The notes: generated from the sequence alone by a model not told the origin. Shown: positions 45,611 through 54,585, counted from the stretch's first letter. The stretch: DNA of 64,000 nucleotides from an uncultured Allobaculum sp. (GCA_910579655.1 CAJTVE010000007.1:1-64000), one strand, 5' to 3'. A program made the numbers and translations.

Positions 45611-46906
45611 TCAACGTGATTTTTCCTCAACTGTCTGATGAAGCTTTTTGAACTGGTACATAATTTCAAACTGATTCTGACTTTCGGCTTCATCAAATCC
45701 GGCCTGAATAAAAAACTCTGCCAGCGGATAGTTTTGCTGGCGGATCAACTGGTTAATAAAGGAAAAGCATTTGCTGAAAAAGGTCTTCTTCCGGCCTTTT
45801 ACAAGTTCAAAGAGGATATCCACGATTTTCTGGGCTGTTTTATCCTCGGTGCACTGTTTCCGAAAGGCCAGAAGTTCTTCTTCCTGGAGTTTATGGTCCG
45901 CCTCTGGATGCAGCCGATATTGACAATAGGCTTTGAAAACTGTGTTGCTTGATGAAGGAACAGAATATTCCGTTTCACATTGTTCAATCAGGTCCAGACA
46001 ATCCTCATAACGATGAGTAACCAGAGTGCACCAGATCCGATTATCAAGAATGGAATATCGGTGAATAGTCAGATGAAGACTTTTAAGGGCAGCCTGCAGA
46101 TTGCGCAGATTCTGATCGGCCTGGGTATAATTTCCGATTGTCATCAGATAGACTGCTTCTGCCTTATCGAGATTGAACATCCGTCGATAATTCTTATCCC
46201 TGGCCAGATCGTTTCGGATTAGCGGGATGAGCCGGTAGGCCCTGGATGGATCACCTTCTAAATTTGCCAGTTTTAAATCCAGATATTTGACAAGGTTTGT
46301 GACCTGAGAGCTCACTGGATCTGAATAGTCAGTCTGAATCTGTCTGATCAAAGAATGGGCTTTTTTAAAATTACATTGCTCAACGACATGCAGAAGGCAG
46401 ACCAGTTTTGAAACGGAATCCAGAGGAGCAGGAAAATGTGAATCTACAGTCTGGAGCAGCTGGAGTTTGGCGTCCAGTTCTGGATCTTCCCATCCAGTTC
46501 TTGAAATAACTGATTCATAGCTGACCGTAATGAAGCATCCCAGAAGAAGCAGATAAAAATAACGGTCATCCAGGCAGCCATCGTTTTCGTTGCTCAACTT
46601 CTTGTACTGTTCTTCAATCGCAATATTAAGGTCAAAATTCATATAGTAAAAATTTTTAAAATAGAGTTGAATGGTCTCAATCAGAGATGAAAGAGTCCGA
46701 TCATCAACAAGAGTAAAGTCGACGTTGACAGATTTTAGAATCATCTGGATGTTCTTGTCGGAAATCCGGCGCCTGCCCAGTTCCATATCACAAAGGATAC
46801 TCGTATTCATTCCAGTATCCTGTGCCAGATTATCCAGACTGAGTCGATGCCGGGTTCGAATCCACCTGATCAGACATCCACGTAAGCTGTTTTTTGCTGA
46901 GTCCAA
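45611..46906 (-). CDS. HTH + TPR regulator of the RRNPP/Rgg-like type (paralogue 3), divergent from a secreted peptide gene
   Basis: A 431-residue protein with the same layout as paralogue 2: HTH at about 5-65 (LSLDNLAQDTGMNTSILCDM, then ELGRRRISDKNIQMIL) and a TPR-like helical array to the C-terminus. The TTG at 46906 is taken as start because AGGAGG (46915-46920) is correctly spaced before it and the protein then begins MDSAKNSLRGC, matching MDLTKNRLRGC of its neighbour. An in-frame ATG at 46924 lies upstream of the ribosome binding site. About 130 bp away, in the opposite direction, is a 52-codon gene for a secreted peptide, the arrangement seen for Rgg regulators and their pheromone genes. 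Confidence 0.83.
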   Translation of the reverse strand: MDSAKNSLRGCLIRWIRTRHRLSLDNLAQDTGMNTSILCDMELGRRRISDKNIQMILKSVNVDFTLVDDRTLSSLIETIQLYFKNFYYMNFDLNIAIEEQYKKLSNENDGCLDDRYFYLLLLGCFITVSYESVISRTGWEDPELDAKLQLLQTVDSHFPAPLDSVSKLVCLLHVVEQCNFKKAHSLIRQIQTDYSDPVSSQVTNLVKYLDLKLANLEGDPSRAYRLIPLIRNDLARDKNYRRMFNLDKAEAVYLMTIGNYTQADQNLRNLQAALKSLHLTIHRYSILDNRIWCTLVTHRYEDCLDLIEQCETEYSVPSSSNTVFKAYCQYRLHPEADHKLQEEELLAFRKQCTEDKTAQKIVDILFELVKGRKKTFFSKCFSFINQLIRQQNYPLAEFFIQAGFDEAESQNQFEIMYQFKKLHQTVEEKSR

Positions 46907-46958
46907 ATCAAATTCCTCCTGCATTGGAAACAGAAATTATCAAATGCCCCTTCGGTCG

Positions 46959-46987
46959 TTGAAACCAAATAAGATACGACTTAAAAT
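46959..46987 (+). promoter_or_regulatory. Promoter of the secreted-peptide gene
   Basis: TTGAAA (46959-46964), exactly 17 bp, then TAAAAT (46982-46987). It lies between the regulator start and the peptide gene and points away from the regulator. Confidence 0.75.
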
Positions 46988-47037
46988 TAAATTGAAAAAG
47001 GAGCCATCGAAAGGAAATAAAGATCAATTCATTGTTT

Positions 47038-47196
47038 ATGAAACGAATTTTCTCTATCGTCATGAGTTTCTTTCTGGCAGTTGCAGCGGTTGGCGCAATC
47101 GATATCGAGCCAAAATATTGCGAAATTCACGAAACGTATGATTATTGCTGGAAACTGGCAGAAGGAAAGCAAGGACCAAATTCAAGTGATGACTGA
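47038..47196 (+). CDS. 52-residue secreted peptide, candidate signalling peptide of the adjacent RRNPP-like regulator
   Basis: The frame encodes a short basic start (MKR), a hydrophobic stretch of about 16 residues (IFSIVMSFFLAVAAVG) and then about 31 polar residues, ending with GPNSSDD. This is a Sec-type signal peptide followed by a small mature part with two Cys (PKYCEIH and YDYCWK). It has a good promoter at 46959-46987 and a terminator at 47403-47441. The ribosome binding site is weak: AAGGAAAT lies 14 bases before an in-frame TTG at 47032 and 20 before the ATG. Its divergence from an RRNPP-like regulator suggests a Phr/SHP/PapR-like precursor that is exported and trimmed. Function is inferred. 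Confidence 0.65.
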   Translation: MKRIFSIVMSFFLAVAAVGAIDIEPKYCEIHETYDYCWKLAEGKQGPNSSDD

Positions 47197-47402
47197 CCCC
47201 ATGACAGATGAATCCCAGATACCAATAAGGCAGTCATCACTGGGCAGCCATCCATGACATCGGGGTTGGACAGGGTGGTCTGACAAGCTTAACACGCGCG
47301 ACGCAATATCTGCATGGAATTTTATCCGTTCATCCAGAAAGACTTCGAAGTTTAGTGGTGAAGCGCATGATCAATCGACTCTTTTTGGATTCAGTATCCT
47401 CT

Positions 47403-47441
47403 GATGCTGGCTGTCACAGAAGACTGTCAGCATCTTTTTTT
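47403..47441 (+). terminator. Terminator of the peptide-gene transcript
   Basis: GATGCTG (47403-47409) / CAGCATC (47428-47434) with an inner GTC/GAC pair and eight Ts. It lies 207 bp after the peptide stop, leaving a long 3' untranslated part. Confidence 0.85.
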
Positions 47442-47641
47442 GCCAAGAAATAGTCTCATCTACTTATTGTACGAATATTCTGCAAATAAAAAAGATTTCA
47501 GAAAACAAAATGCATTTCTCTTTGCAAAAAGACGGATCCAGCCGTTTCAGAAAACAGAAAACAGCTTTTACAAAATCCTTTGGCTTCTTCATCCAGGATG
47601 ACTGGCGGATGTTTTGATCTGGTCATTGGACATGAGCAGCC

Positions 47642-47708
47642 AAAAAAAAGCTTTCTCTTTTGAAAAGCAAATTGTGGCAAGCCACAAAGACGAAAGCAAA
47701 GAGAAAGC
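47642..47708 (-). terminator. Intrinsic terminator of the AraC-family gene
   Basis: On the minus strand 47708-47698 pairs with 47660-47650 (GCTTTCTCTTT/AAAGAGAAAGC) around an inner TGTGGC/GCCACA helix, followed by eight Ts. The rest of 47442-47880 shows nothing else. Confidence 0.85.
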
Positions 47709-47880
47709 CGATTCATTCAATTAGAAAACCAATTTATTCATATTCATTTAAAAATGAAGCCTGGAATGACGATAAGCCGCTCGTCCAGCATGAAAAGGAA
47801 ATGAGCAGTCAGAATTTCCAGAAATTACACAGACATGAACAACCAGAGTCAGAACCGCAGTTTGATGATTCAGACTGTTT

Positions 47881-48753
47881 TTACTGCCGGATAATTTTGT
47901 TTTGTTCCAGGTAGTTTTTGGGGGAAGTCCCATACTCCTTCATAAATGCCCGATAGAAGTTGGAGTAGTTGTTAAAACCAGCCTGTGAACTTGCTTCTGT
48001 AATATCTGTTCCAGTGAGCATCAGGGTTCTGGCTACTTCCAGCCGCTTTTTGATAACATACTGGTGCAAGGAAATGCCCATATTGGCTTTAAACAGATGA
48101 GAGATGTAGTACTTGGAAACAAAGAACTTGTTGGCAAGATCATCCAGTGACAGATCTTCATCGAGATGAGCCAGGACATGGTTGGTCAGGTTTTCATAGA
48201 GGCTGGTTTCCTGAGAAGCCGGTACGGATTCAAGCTGGGCATGAACCAGTTGATTCAGATACAAAAGCAGATCGGCCGCATCGATCTGTGACTGCAGGGC
48301 TGATCCAAAGGCTTTGCGGTAAAAGTTTTCCAGAATACGAATCAGCTTGGATTGCAGCATCAGAAAATCAATGGTGCTGACATGGAAGATGGCTGAACTG
48401 CCCATGTGCGTGAACATATAGTTAAAGGTGGAGTCGATCGAAGTAAGCTGATCCATCCTTTCTTTACTGATCCACCAGGTAAACCGTCTGTAGGGAATGT
48501 CATTATCAATCGGACTCAGAGAGTGCGGGGTGTTGGGTTTGATGACAACGATATCATTGGGCTTGAGAATGGTCTTCTGGTTATCGTGATTGTAGACCAC
48601 GTTACCTTCCAGAAAAAAGAGAATCTCATAGCCGGTATGACGGTGAGGTTCAACGCGCTGAGGAGCGTCATCTTGATAATAATGGAGTTCAAAGTCCGGA
48701 TATTCCATCGTCTGATTGCCAGACGAGAAGGGACTGATAAGTTTTTCTTTCAC
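47881..48753 (-). CDS. AraC-family transcriptional regulator
   Basis: A 290-residue regulator. The N-terminal cupin-like sensor covers about 20-100 (HRHTGYEILFFLEGNVVYN). The C-terminal double helix-turn-helix covers about 190-285 (LSLDDLANKFFVSKYYISHL, then TDITEASSQAGFNNYSNFYR and FMKEYGTSPKNY). It is transcribed in the same direction as the GPH transporter and GH2 genes to its right but is separated from them by terminators. By position it probably activates the glycoside genes around it. The inducer is not evident. Confidence 0.9.
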   Translation of the reverse strand: MKEKLISPFSSGNQTMEYPDFELHYYQDDAPQRVEPHRHTGYEILFFLEGNVVYNHDNQKTILKPNDIVVIKPNTPHSLSPIDNDIPYRRFTWWISKERMDQLTSIDSTFNYMFTHMGSSAIFHVSTIDFLMLQSKLIRILENFYRKAFGSALQSQIDAADLLLYLNQLVHAQLESVPASQETSLYENLTNHVLAHLDEDLSLDDLANKFFVSKYYISHLFKANMGISLHQYVIKKRLEVARTLMLTGTDITEASSQAGFNNYSNFYRAFMKEYGTSPKNYLEQNKIIRQ

Positions 48754-48950
48754 GTCCCTATCATAGCAAAAAATGCAAAGTAAAAATCAATGTGGAGCAC
48801 AGAAATTCGAGTTTTCCGGCAGTTGTTTCTCTTGCAGAGATGAAATTCCAATCCTCCATTTCTTTTAGAACGCAATGTATGCAGGTGCCGATTCCAAGAA
48901 GATGGCGTCGGGACTGACAGGAATGACGAACACTGGAAATTGCAGCATAT

Positions 48951-48978
48951 AAAAAAGCGAGGCCGAAGCCTCGCTTTT
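48951..48978 (-). terminator. Intrinsic terminator of GPH transporter 1
   Basis: AAAAGCGAGGC (48953-48963) / GCCTCGCTTTT (48968-48978) with a CGAA loop. The T-run is on the minus strand. The loop and stem are closely similar to the terminator of transporter 2. The rest of 48754-49002 is non-coding. Confidence 0.88.
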
Positions 48979-49002
48979 CAAGTGATATTCAATTTGAAGG
49001 GC

Positions 49003-49050
49003 AGTCAGATTCTGGACAATTGATTCAGATCAATTGTCCAGAATCTGACT
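49003..49050. repeat. 22-bp perfect inverted repeat directly after GPH transporter 1
   Basis: Arms 49003-49024 and 49029-49050 are fully complementary around the loop TCAG. It begins 10 bases after the transporter stop codon and precedes the normal terminator. Confidence 0.92.
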
Positions 49051-49060
49051 TTGATGAATT

Positions 49061-50482
49061 TTAAACAGCAGCGCTGCGTTTTTTCAGTTCGTCCTGCATA
49101 GCAGCCAGGTTTTTCTTGGACAGTGGGTACCAGAAAATCAGAATCAGAGCGACGAGCAGGTAGCAGACAGCTGGAACACCAGTGGAGATCGCATAAATTC
49201 CGTTCACTGTTTCCAGGGACTGAGTCACTGCAGCACCACCAACAGAAGACTGGTAACCGATCCATGTCAGAGCAAAACCACCAAGACCACCAGCAAATGC
49301 CTGACCCAGTTTACGTGCGAAAGAGTAAACACCGTATACGGTACCGCCATCGGAAGAACCAGTTTTTAAAGTCTGGTAGTCAATGATGTCGGAGATGAAT
49401 GCCCATCCCATCAGATTCGTCATACCCGAACCAAGGTTGGCCAGCAGTAAGAGGGCAAGGAAAGCATAAGCATTTTTAATCTTCAGGATGAAGAGCAGGC
49501 CATACACCACCGAAGAGAACAGTAAGCCACAGGAAGCAGCTTCTTTTTTACCGAAACGTTTTGTGATCGTACCCGCAAATGGAGCCAGAATCAGAGTGCA
49601 TCCAGTCATCATCAGACCAGCCAGAGACATGGCGTTAATGTTATTGAAGTAATCCTGGTACAGGTACATGTTCATGGATCCTGCCAGCATGGAAGAAAGC
49701 AGCAGCAGGATGGCAGCGACAACGTAGCTGAGCAGAGCACGGTTTGTGAACAGGGATTTCACCAGTTCACCAGTAGACTGCTGTTTCTGTGAAGAACGGT
49801 CAATTTCAATTCGTTCGTGAGACCATTTGTAGCATAAGGTATAGCAGATTAAAGCCAGGACAGCGAAGATGCAGGCAACCAGGAATACACGGCCGCCATC
49901 CATCACGCTCTGGCCGGCAGCATCCTTGACATAGATAATCTGTGGAGTTAAAGATCCAACAAGAGTACCGGCAAAAGCCGCACCTAAAGAACGGAAGGTG
50001 GACAGGGAAGCACGGTGAACAGGGTCATCCGTGATTACAGAAGCCATCGATCCATAAGGGATGTTGATGGAGGTATACATGAAAGAACCCCACAGAATGT
50101 ATGTAACGAATACATAAACAATTCGGGCAGCCATTGGCAGATGAGCAATCCAGGGAACGAATAACAGTACGCCGGAGCATACAACCGGGATCATCATTCG
50201 TTTAATCCAGATGCGATAACGACCATCCGCATGGGCAGCAGCCCGGTCAACGATACGGCCCATGCCGACATCGGTAAAGGCATCCACACAACGGGATGCA
50301 AGGAACAGGGTACCAACGATTGCCCCAGGAATTCCCAGAACGTTGGTGTAGAAGATGGTCAGAAAGGAACTGGCCATAATAAAGAAGAAGTCGTTTCCAA
50401 AGTCACCGAACATGTAGCCCAGTTTATCTTTCATTCCGAAAGGCTTATGAACAACCCCTGCCTGCGTGTTTGTTTTAGACAT
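49061..50482 (-). CDS. GPH-family glycoside/hexuronide:cation symporter (paralogue 1)
   Basis: A 473-residue MFS-fold transporter with about 12 TM helices, of the glycoside-pentoside-hexuronide family (MelB/UidB type). Typical segments are KPFGMKDKLGYMFGDFGNDF at the start, FTDVGMGRIVDRA, YGSMASVITDDP, and DYQTLKTGSSDGGTVYGVYS in the second half. It imports a glycoside together with H+ or Na+. The ATG at 50482 follows GAGGAG with seven bases between. It lies downstream of the GH2 gene on the same strand, 284 bp away with a hairpin between. A close paralogue lies at 54586-56007. Confidence 0.92.
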   Translation of the reverse strand: MSKTNTQAGVVHKPFGMKDKLGYMFGDFGNDFFFIMASSFLTIFYTNVLGIPGAIVGTLFLASRCVDAFTDVGMGRIVDRAAAHADGRYRIWIKRMMIPVVCSGVLLFVPWIAHLPMAARIVYVFVTYILWGSFMYTSINIPYGSMASVITDDPVHRASLSTFRSLGAAFAGTLVGSLTPQIIYVKDAAGQSVMDGGRVFLVACIFAVLALICYTLCYKWSHERIEIDRSSQKQQSTGELVKSLFTNRALLSYVVAAILLLLSSMLAGSMNMYLYQDYFNNINAMSLAGLMMTGCTLILAPFAGTITKRFGKKEAASCGLLFSSVVYGLLFILKIKNAYAFLALLLLANLGSGMTNLMGWAFISDIIDYQTLKTGSSDGGTVYGVYSFARKLGQAFAGGLGGFALTWIGYQSSVGGAAVTQSLETVNGIYAISTGVPAVCYLLVALILIFWYPLSKKNLAAMQDELKKRSAAV

Positions 50483-50628
50483 TAGTTTTCTCCTCAATCG
50501 ATAATTTTCTTTCTTTTTATTTTTGGTTTCGTTGGAATCCAGCCTGAAACCAGGCAGGACGCAACAGAATTCATAGTGTTTAAATACATTAGCGTAGCTT
50601 TAAAAAACACTAGATAAGGCCATAAACA

Positions 50629-50650
50629 AGCTGCTCAAAAAAGAGCAGCT
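50629..50650 (-). terminator. Hairpin between the GH2 gene and transporter 1
   Basis: AGCTGCTC (50629-50636) / GAGCAGCT (50643-50650) with a six-base homopolymer loop. The T-run after it on the minus strand is short, so termination would be partial. Confidence 0.55.
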
Positions 50651-50766
50651 GTCTGTGGTCTGCAATGACTATCCAGAGGCTGAGGGAGTGAGTACCCGAA
50701 GCGGATAGCATTGCAAAGAAATTGCGATAAAACGAATTACCTGGTGATTACTGAATCACGAATAGA

Positions 50767-53061
50767 TTACTTCTTAACTTTCTGAAGCTCTGCATTCATG
50801 TAATTGACCTTCTTGTCAATCAAAGCCTGTTTTTCAGGAGTAATGACTTCTCCACTAAAACCGCCCATCATTGCTAACAGATCAGTCACTTTCTTGGTGC
50901 CAAACATTTTGAGCATTGTGACCTTCATAGGCATGTTGGACAGGGAACTCAGTCCATTGGCAAGAATTTCAGTGGATGCTTCGTTATCAAGCAGAGTGTC
51001 GATCGTATCCTCCAGGGAATAGAAGTCTGGGTTGATTTCAGTAACAGTTTCTACTTCATCCAGATCCAGGGTGTCAAACCAGTTGGTTACAGCACCGCCA
51101 TCTGGATCTACAAAGATGTAGCTTTCTTCTGGCTGGTCAACTTTTTCGAAGATGACTTCATCCGTCATGTTTCCGGCTTTGACAGTGAACTTGTTTTCAC
51201 CCTCTGTTAAAGCAACATCTTTGAAGACAACTACTTTTTGAGCGGGTAAAGCTGCGATCACTGCACCATCTTTCATCAGGGCTACTTCGCCTTCGAGGTT
51301 TGTGTATACCTTGATTTCAATGGTATCGGTCGCACGTTTTCTGAAACGTTTGGACGTGATGTGCAGAACTGGCTGATCTGTCCAGTAAGCCTGGTAGATG
51401 TAGAATGCATCTTTTTTGGTTTTGCGGTCGAAAGTGACCAGCCCCTTGTTATTACGGCCTTTTACGCCGCCTTCATCACGGGTATCTACACCGAAGTCAA
51501 ACATGTTCCATACATGAGTTGCCCATAACCAAGGACGTTCGTCGATGATTCTGGCCATGTGTTCATGGTAGGCAGCCTGATACTCTTCGGAATAGTCACC
51601 ACGGTGAGGATTGTCACCATGGTAAGTGATAATGCCTTCGCATCCGTATTCAGAAAGACCAAGAGCACGGTCAGGATATTCTTCATGGAATTTATCAACC
51701 CATGCTTCGTTACCAGTAAATTCGCCGCCATACCAGCCAAAGTAATGGTTATAGGAGAGAATGTCTGTCAGCTGGTTGTGCGGAGAAGTTTTTGGCAGCA
51801 TGGAAACCTGAGCCATGGTGGTCAAACGAGTTTTGTCCATTTCATGAACAAGATCGTTGAGACCGTTTAACTGACGGAGCAGTTCATCGGATTCACCGGC
51901 GATGGTGATTTCGTTGGAAATTCCCCAGGTTACGATCGATGGGTGGTTATAGTTCTGAACGATGAGTTCTTTCATCTGTTCTTTTGCGTTTTCTTCGGCT
52001 TCTGGGCCAGCAATCATTGCAGAAATCATTGGGATTTCAGCCCAGAGAACAAAACCGAGCTCATCGCACAGATCATAGAAATCCTGAGCATGCTGGTAGT
52101 GAGCAAGACGGATGGTGTTGGCACCGAGTTCTTTGATCAGACGGGCATCTTCAAGATGGTCTTCGAAATCCAGAGCGTTTCCTTTGCCCAGACGGTCCTG
52201 GTGGCGGGAAACACCGCGCAATGGAGTCAGAACACCATTGAGGAAGAAACCTTTCTGAGGATCAACATAGAATTCACGAACGCCAATGCGAATAGAAACT
52301 TCATCAACGGTCTCGTTGTTTTCTAACAGAGAGCATTCAACGGTGTACAGATAAGGATCTTTGACACCGTTCCAGAGATGTACATTTTCAATGGTCAGGG
52401 TCAGTGTATTTTCTTCTTGAGCAGGAACGGTTGTTTGTGCCACAACGTTTCCGTCAGCATCCAGAACTTTAACTTCCAGACGGCTGATTTCCTTTGGATT
52501 GGTGATGTAAGCTTTCACGTTTACATCCGCATCGCTGCCGTGAATGTTGGTATCGATTGCGATTCCATTTCCACCGTAGAAATCCAGGTCGAAGTGGCTT
52601 GGTTCGACAACCAGCAGGTTCACATTGCGGTAAAGACCACCGTAGAAGGTGAAGTCAGCTGTCTGGGGGTAGATGTGATTGGCAGAGTTGTCAACTTCGG
52701 CTACGATTACGTTAGCTTCGCCAAAACCTGTATTGAGCAGATCTGTGATGTCGAAACGGAAAGTAGAGTAGCCGCCTTCGTGACGACCAGCGAGTTTACC
52801 ATTGACATAGACGTTGGCTGCCGAGTTGGCTCCTTCGAATTCAAGATAAACACGGGAGTCGGCTTTTCTTTCGAAAGCAGGAAGTTCTTTTGTATAGTAG
52901 AAGGTTTTGCGGGCGTAGTCTGCACCACCATCCTGGCCATCGAATTTATTCCAGGTGTGGGGCAGATCAACAACAACAGAAGCTTCAGGAGCGACAGAGT
53001 AGTTTTCAGGTTTTACCTGGGAGAACTGCCATCCATCGTTGAAATTAAATGTTTCTCTCAT
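50767..53061 (-). CDS. Glycoside hydrolase family 2 (beta-galactosidase or beta-glucuronidase)
   Basis: A 764-residue GH2 enzyme with sugar-binding, Ig-like and TIM-barrel domains and an extra C-terminal region (about 600-764). The acid/base Glu lies in VTWGISNEI and the nucleophile Glu in LGLSEYGCEG. No signal peptide is present, so the substrate must be imported, consistent with the GPH symporter downstream. RNNKGL contains the N-x-K pattern used by beta-glucuronidases to bind the carboxylate, but GVDTRDEGG and FDRKTKKDAFY also occur in GH2 beta-galactosidases. The specificity is therefore open. Nearby hexuronate genes favour glucuronides only weakly. The ATG at 53061 follows AAAGGAAC. A perfect cre lies 145 bp upstream. 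Confidence 0.9.
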   Translation of the reverse strand: MRETFNFNDGWQFSQVKPENYSVAPEASVVVDLPHTWNKFDGQDGGADYARKTFYYTKELPAFERKADSRVYLEFEGANSAANVYVNGKLAGRHEGGYSTFRFDITDLLNTGFGEANVIVAEVDNSANHIYPQTADFTFYGGLYRNVNLLVVEPSHFDLDFYGGNGIAIDTNIHGSDADVNVKAYITNPKEISRLEVKVLDADGNVVAQTTVPAQEENTLTLTIENVHLWNGVKDPYLYTVECSLLENNETVDEVSIRIGVREFYVDPQKGFFLNGVLTPLRGVSRHQDRLGKGNALDFEDHLEDARLIKELGANTIRLAHYQHAQDFYDLCDELGFVLWAEIPMISAMIAGPEAEENAKEQMKELIVQNYNHPSIVTWGISNEITIAGESDELLRQLNGLNDLVHEMDKTRLTTMAQVSMLPKTSPHNQLTDILSYNHYFGWYGGEFTGNEAWVDKFHEEYPDRALGLSEYGCEGIITYHGDNPHRGDYSEEYQAAYHEHMARIIDERPWLWATHVWNMFDFGVDTRDEGGVKGRNNKGLVTFDRKTKKDAFYIYQAYWTDQPVLHITSKRFRKRATDTIEIKVYTNLEGEVALMKDGAVIAALPAQKVVVFKDVALTEGENKFTVKAGNMTDEVIFEKVDQPEESYIFVDPDGGAVTNWFDTLDLDEVETVTEINPDFYSLEDTIDTLLDNEASTEILANGLSSLSNMPMKVTMLKMFGTKKVTDLLAMMGGFSGEVITPEKQALIDKKVNYMNAELQKVKK

Positions 53062-53205
53062 GTGGGTTCCTTTCTTTTGGATCATCGCGGCTGACGATCA
53101 GTGAAAGTGAAGGCTTACAGCTGATGTCGCCGATGATGTCATCGAATTTGATCATGTGTTTCAGAATCTGATTTCGCTCTGAAAACTTACCCTGTGATGA
53201 TACCG

Positions 53206-53220
53206 TTGAAAACGCTTGCT
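53206..53220 (+). promoter_or_regulatory. cre (CcpA) site upstream of the GH2 gene
   Basis: TTGAAAACGCTTGCT fits every position of WTGNAANCGNWNNCW. It is 145 bp upstream of the GH2 start. LacI/GalR-type operators look similar, so another regulator of that family could use it. Confidence 0.75.
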
Positions 53221-53714
53221 AACGATTGCCAGAATTGCTCGAAAGATTGCATTTTTTGTGCTTGGTTAAAATTTTAATAAATCACAAACCGCAATATTCC
53301 ACAGTCTCCCACATCTCACATCTGAATTACCCGGTCTGTGGGAAAATAAGGGAGAGCCAGTGTTTTGTCCTGGAAGGGGCTTTTAGAAAAAAATCAGCTA
53401 TTCGTGTTGTACAAACTTCAGAACGGATTGCATATCTTGAGATTATTCAATCTGTAGTCGATTTAGAACTTATTAAATGATTAAATAAATCATTATTAAT
53501 TGACTAGAAACAGGAATTATTTGATGCGGGCGATTTTATTGCTTGTTAAAACCGGATTTCGGCGCTGTTCAAGCCCTGTTCATGCAGTCAGAAGCTTTAA
53601 TAAATCGAGGCAGGAAGGCAGTTAAAAAGAAGAATAGGAATAGATCACAGAATGCATTTTGATAAAAATGAACAGATAGATTGCCATTTTTTTAGATGGG
53701 AAAGGGGAAAATGA

Positions 53715-53729
53715 ATGAAAACGGTTGCA
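53715..53729 (+). promoter_or_regulatory. Second perfect cre match in the gene-free region
   Basis: ATGAAAACGGTTGCA fits every position of WTGNAANCGNWNNCW. No gene start lies within 600 bp in a suitable direction, so its target is unclear. Confidence 0.5.
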
Positions 53730-54520
53730 TAAGGAGAGGGGAAGAGGGAATTGGAAAAAGCTGAGACTCAAGAAGAAGATGGAGAAAAGCAAATGCATCT
53801 GCAGGCGTATAGAGGCTGGGCCGGGTTTTGATTGCAGAGTTTGCCTGGCATGGCTTTTCAATCCATTGATCTTTTCGAGGTTTATTCCTGACAGAGTATG
53901 ACCACGGTCAGATGGTCGAGAGCTTGTGCTGCAGGGCTGGAAACAGCCGTATCGCTTCTTTCAGTCCATTTGGACGAGGTGAAAGAGCACCTGTTGCTTG
54001 AAGATATGTGTCTGCCCGATATTCGGTTCTATATTCAGTTAGATACGCGTTCGATTTTAGATGGCTGGTCTGTATGGACCGTTCTTGCCCCCCCACTATG
54101 GACTCAAAGGCTCCATGGTGGACAGTTCAGTAAAGGTTCTCAAGAAAACGCTGCGTTTAATGAAGCAGAATTTTTGTTTTGCCTGAGTCCTTGAATTGTG
54201 GAAATCGGCCTGGATTGGGGATAATTAAGGCAAGATCAAGGAAGAAAGAGAATTTTGAGATTTAACAAATCATAAGAAACGGTAACGACCTTCTCTTTTA
54301 TTTGCGGTCAGAATTGAGAAACTTCGCCTTTTTAACCGATCGAAGCTCTTCGATCTGCCCAGCCAGGAAAACATTTAAAACGAAATATGGAATGGAGCAC
54401 TGTTTATAATGGTGATCCATTTTTGATATGGCAGACAAGAGTACTCTTTTTCCAATCATGAAGTCAGGCGTCTGGCCATCTCAGACAGCTGAAAAAGCAG
54501 GGAAATGGGAGGGGAAATGC

Positions 54521-54547
54521 AAAAAAAATGAGGCCGAAGCCTCATTT
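54521..54547 (-). terminator. Intrinsic terminator of GPH transporter 2
   Basis: AAATGAGGC (54526-54534) / GCCTCATTT (54539-54547) with a CGAA loop. On the minus strand eight Ts follow. Confidence 0.9.
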
Positions 54548-54585
54548 GAAAGTTTGATTCAAAATTGGGTAGTGCAGATCAGAGA

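Larger units (their letters stand above)
53062..54520. other. 1.46-kb gene-free region with two cre sites
   Basis: No credible gene was seen on either strand. It carries the GH2 promoter region at its left and two perfect cre matches. The second cre (53715) is far from any recognised start. Confidence 0.55.

Noticed and set aside
46841..46870. tRNA T-arm-like sequence GGGTTCGAATCCACC
   Set aside because: It lies inside the coding sequence of a conserved regulator (minus strand), and no acceptor, D or anticodon arms can be drawn around it.
47229..47450. 74-codon open stretch after the secreted peptide gene
   Set aside because: There is no start codon with a ribosome binding site, and the frame runs through the terminator hairpin at 47403-47441. 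It is more likely 3' untranslated RNA.
53898..54194. 98-codon frame in the gap before transporter 2
   Set aside because: No ribosome binding site and no domain. The opposite strand is equally open, and both cre sites lie outside it.
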